DNA of 5,878 nt from Nitrososphaerales archaeon (GTDB lineage: Archaea; Thermoproteota; Nitrososphaeria; Nitrososphaerales; Gagatemarchaeaceae), in contig JASHUK010000110.1 in assembly GCA_030040055.1 (NCBI GenBank), positions 1 through 5,878 of the forward strand, read 5' to 3'. The translations under genes and the position numbers were made by a program. Positions within the stretch are counted from its first letter, which is position 1. Each line of letters begins with the position of its first letter. A model generated the notes under the pieces. The model made no database searches. It saw only the letters and a program-made list of their open reading frames with translations, and was not told the origin of the DNA. Shown one piece after another: positions 5,002 to 5,878 of this stretch.

Positions 5002-5847
5002 CTAGACCCCGCCCCCGACGAACACGATCAGGCCGGCCAGCATCCCGGCCAGGGCGATGGTCTTCACCCTGTGCGCGTTCCCGGCATCGGGCTTGGCCAG
5101 TATCGAGGCCGCGAGGTAGACGAAGATGGCGTCCGGGACCAGGACCCCGTACGGGTAGAACCGGTTGACGACCCCAAGGGCTATCGGGACCCAGCTAGTG
5201 ACGACCGCCAGCAGGAAGAACACCGCCCCGACCGCCGAGGCCGCCCTCTGGCCGTTCGCCCTGGCGATCGAGTTGATGCCTCTCTTCGCGTCTCCCTCCG
5301 TGTCCGCCATGGCCTTCACCACCTCCCTCCCGACGCCGGAGAAGAAGGCCGTGGCGGCCATGAGAAGGAGGAGGGAACTCACGACCGAGCCTCCGGCGAC
5401 GACCCCTCCGTAGACGAAGGGTATCGCCAGGGAGGAGGCCACGATCAGGTTGCCCGGAGCCCCGGACTTCTTCGCCCTGGCGTTGTAGAGCCAGGAGAGG
5501 AGCGCGTACGCCAGGGCTATCGCCACGGCGGCGGGCGAGAGGCTGAGCACCGAGCACGCGATCCCGGCGATCAGGGCTGCAAGGGACAGCCGGGTGGCGT
5601 CGGAGACCGACAGCGCGCCGCTCGGGATGGGCCGGTCTGGCTGGTTGACCCTGTCCACCTCCACGTCGTAGACGTCGTTGACCGCCATCGAGTAGGCGCA
5701 GATGAGAAACCCTGTCATGAAACCGAGCGCGCTCCCTACGACCGGGACAACCTTAGGCTTGGAGACGAACTCCCCGACAAGCACGGCGAACCCTATCATG
5801 GCGCAGTTGACGGGCCGGACGAGCCTAACGGCTCCCCTGACGTTCAT
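5002..5847 (-). CDS. UbiA-family prenyltransferase, probable digeranylgeranylglyceryl phosphate synthase
   Basis: This enzyme most likely adds the second geranylgeranyl chain to geranylgeranylglyceryl phosphate (EC 2.5.1.42), the second ether-bond step of archaeal membrane lipid synthesis. It is a 281-residue integral membrane protein with roughly eight or nine hydrophobic segments, for example near 13-29, 35-56, 87-121, 134-172, 202-225 and 260-280. Both Asp-rich Mg/diphosphate-binding motifs of UbiA enzymes are intact: N57-D-V-Y-D61-V-E-V-D65-R-V-N68, followed by R72-P-I-P-S-G, and R174-E-V-V-K178 leading to D182-T-E-G-D186. The N-terminal LVRPVNCAMIG and the length fit the lipid-synthesis branch of the family; another prenyl acceptor, such as a quinone precursor, cannot be fully excluded. 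ATG 5847 gives the expected N-terminus. It is the middle gene of a leftward operon with rfcL directly downstream and another gene ending five bases upstream. Confidence 0.88.
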   Translation of the reverse strand: MNVRGAVRLVRPVNCAMIGFAVLVGEFVSKPKVVPVVGSALGFMTGFLICAYSMAVNDVYDVEVDRVNQPDRPIPSGALSVSDATRLSLAALIAGIACSVLSLSPAAVAIALAYALLSWLYNARAKKSGAPGNLIVASSLAIPFVYGGVVAGGSVVSSLLLLMAATAFFSGVGREVVKAMADTEGDAKRGINSIARANGQRAASAVGAVFFLLAVVTSWVPIALGVVNRFYPYGVLVPDAIFVYLAASILAKPDAGNAHRVKTIALAGMLAGLIVFVGGGV

Positions 5848-5851
5848 CCGC

Positions 5852-5878
5852 TCAGAACCTTGCCCTGCTCACCTTGTA
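5852..5878 (-). CDS. C-terminal end of an unidentified gene (cut by the window edge)
   Basis: Reading leftwards from the right edge, one frame gives YKVSRARF and then TGA at 5854-5852, four bases before the prenyltransferase ATG. Seven of its eight codons end in G or C, as in the genes of this window. A second frame (QGEQGKVLSG, ending in a TGA that overlaps the ATG as ATGA) is also open but has more A or T in third positions, so I rank it lower. The fragment is too short to identify. Its spacing implies that it is the upstream member of the prenyltransferase-rfcL operon, so the operon promoter lies outside the window. Confidence 0.4.
   Translation of the reverse strand, partial: YKVSRARF

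Overview
The window is archaeal. It carries an Orc1/Cdc6 initiator-type ATPase, a clamp-loader large subunit (RFC-L) and a UbiA-family prenyltransferase of the type that makes archaeal ether lipids. Its promoters look like TATA boxes placed 25-35 bases before the start codons. The base composition is strongly GC-rich with G or C in most third codon positions and frequent AGG for arginine. The gene content and the form of the small winged-helix protein fit a GC-rich member of the TACK group, possibly Nitrososphaerota (Thaumarchaeota-like). That placement is inference.

Layout, left to right. Bases 1-265 are mostly non-coding and end in a probable promoter. A two-gene rightward unit follows: an unrecognised beta-rich protein (266-808) overlapping by 8 bases an OsmC-like peroxidase-fold protein (801-1226). 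A leftward zinc-binding MDR-family oxidoreductase (2251-1223) meets it tail to tail, and the two stop codons share a single CTAG. A 129-base divergent spacer (2252-2380) holds TATA boxes for both flanking genes, an 8-base inverted repeat and a pair of short direct repeats. To its right run a divergent Orc1/Cdc6 paralogue (2381-3553) and a small winged-helix DNA-binding protein (3585-3836), whose ribosome-binding site sits inside a hairpin. On the opposite strand comes a leftward operon read from the right edge: the end of an unidentified gene, a digeranylgeranylglyceryl phosphate synthase-type prenyltransferase (5847-5002), and rfcL (5001-3826), whose ATG directly follows the prenyltransferase stop.

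Packing is extreme: apart from the left flank and the divergent spacer, the longest gap between genes is 31 bases. The genes do not form one pathway. They combine redox/detoxification (OsmC-like, MDR), DNA replication (Cdc6 paralogue, RFC-L) and membrane lipid synthesis. I see no mobile element, CRISPR array, tRNA or rRNA. The most interesting points are the Cdc6 paralogue, which keeps its Walker motifs but appears to have lost the sensor 1 Asn and the arginine finger, and the junction between it and the winged-helix gene. At that junction the reading frame of the small protein extends upstream through the cdc6 stop without any usual start codon, and a UACG-capped hairpin hides the only good Shine-Dalgarno sequence.
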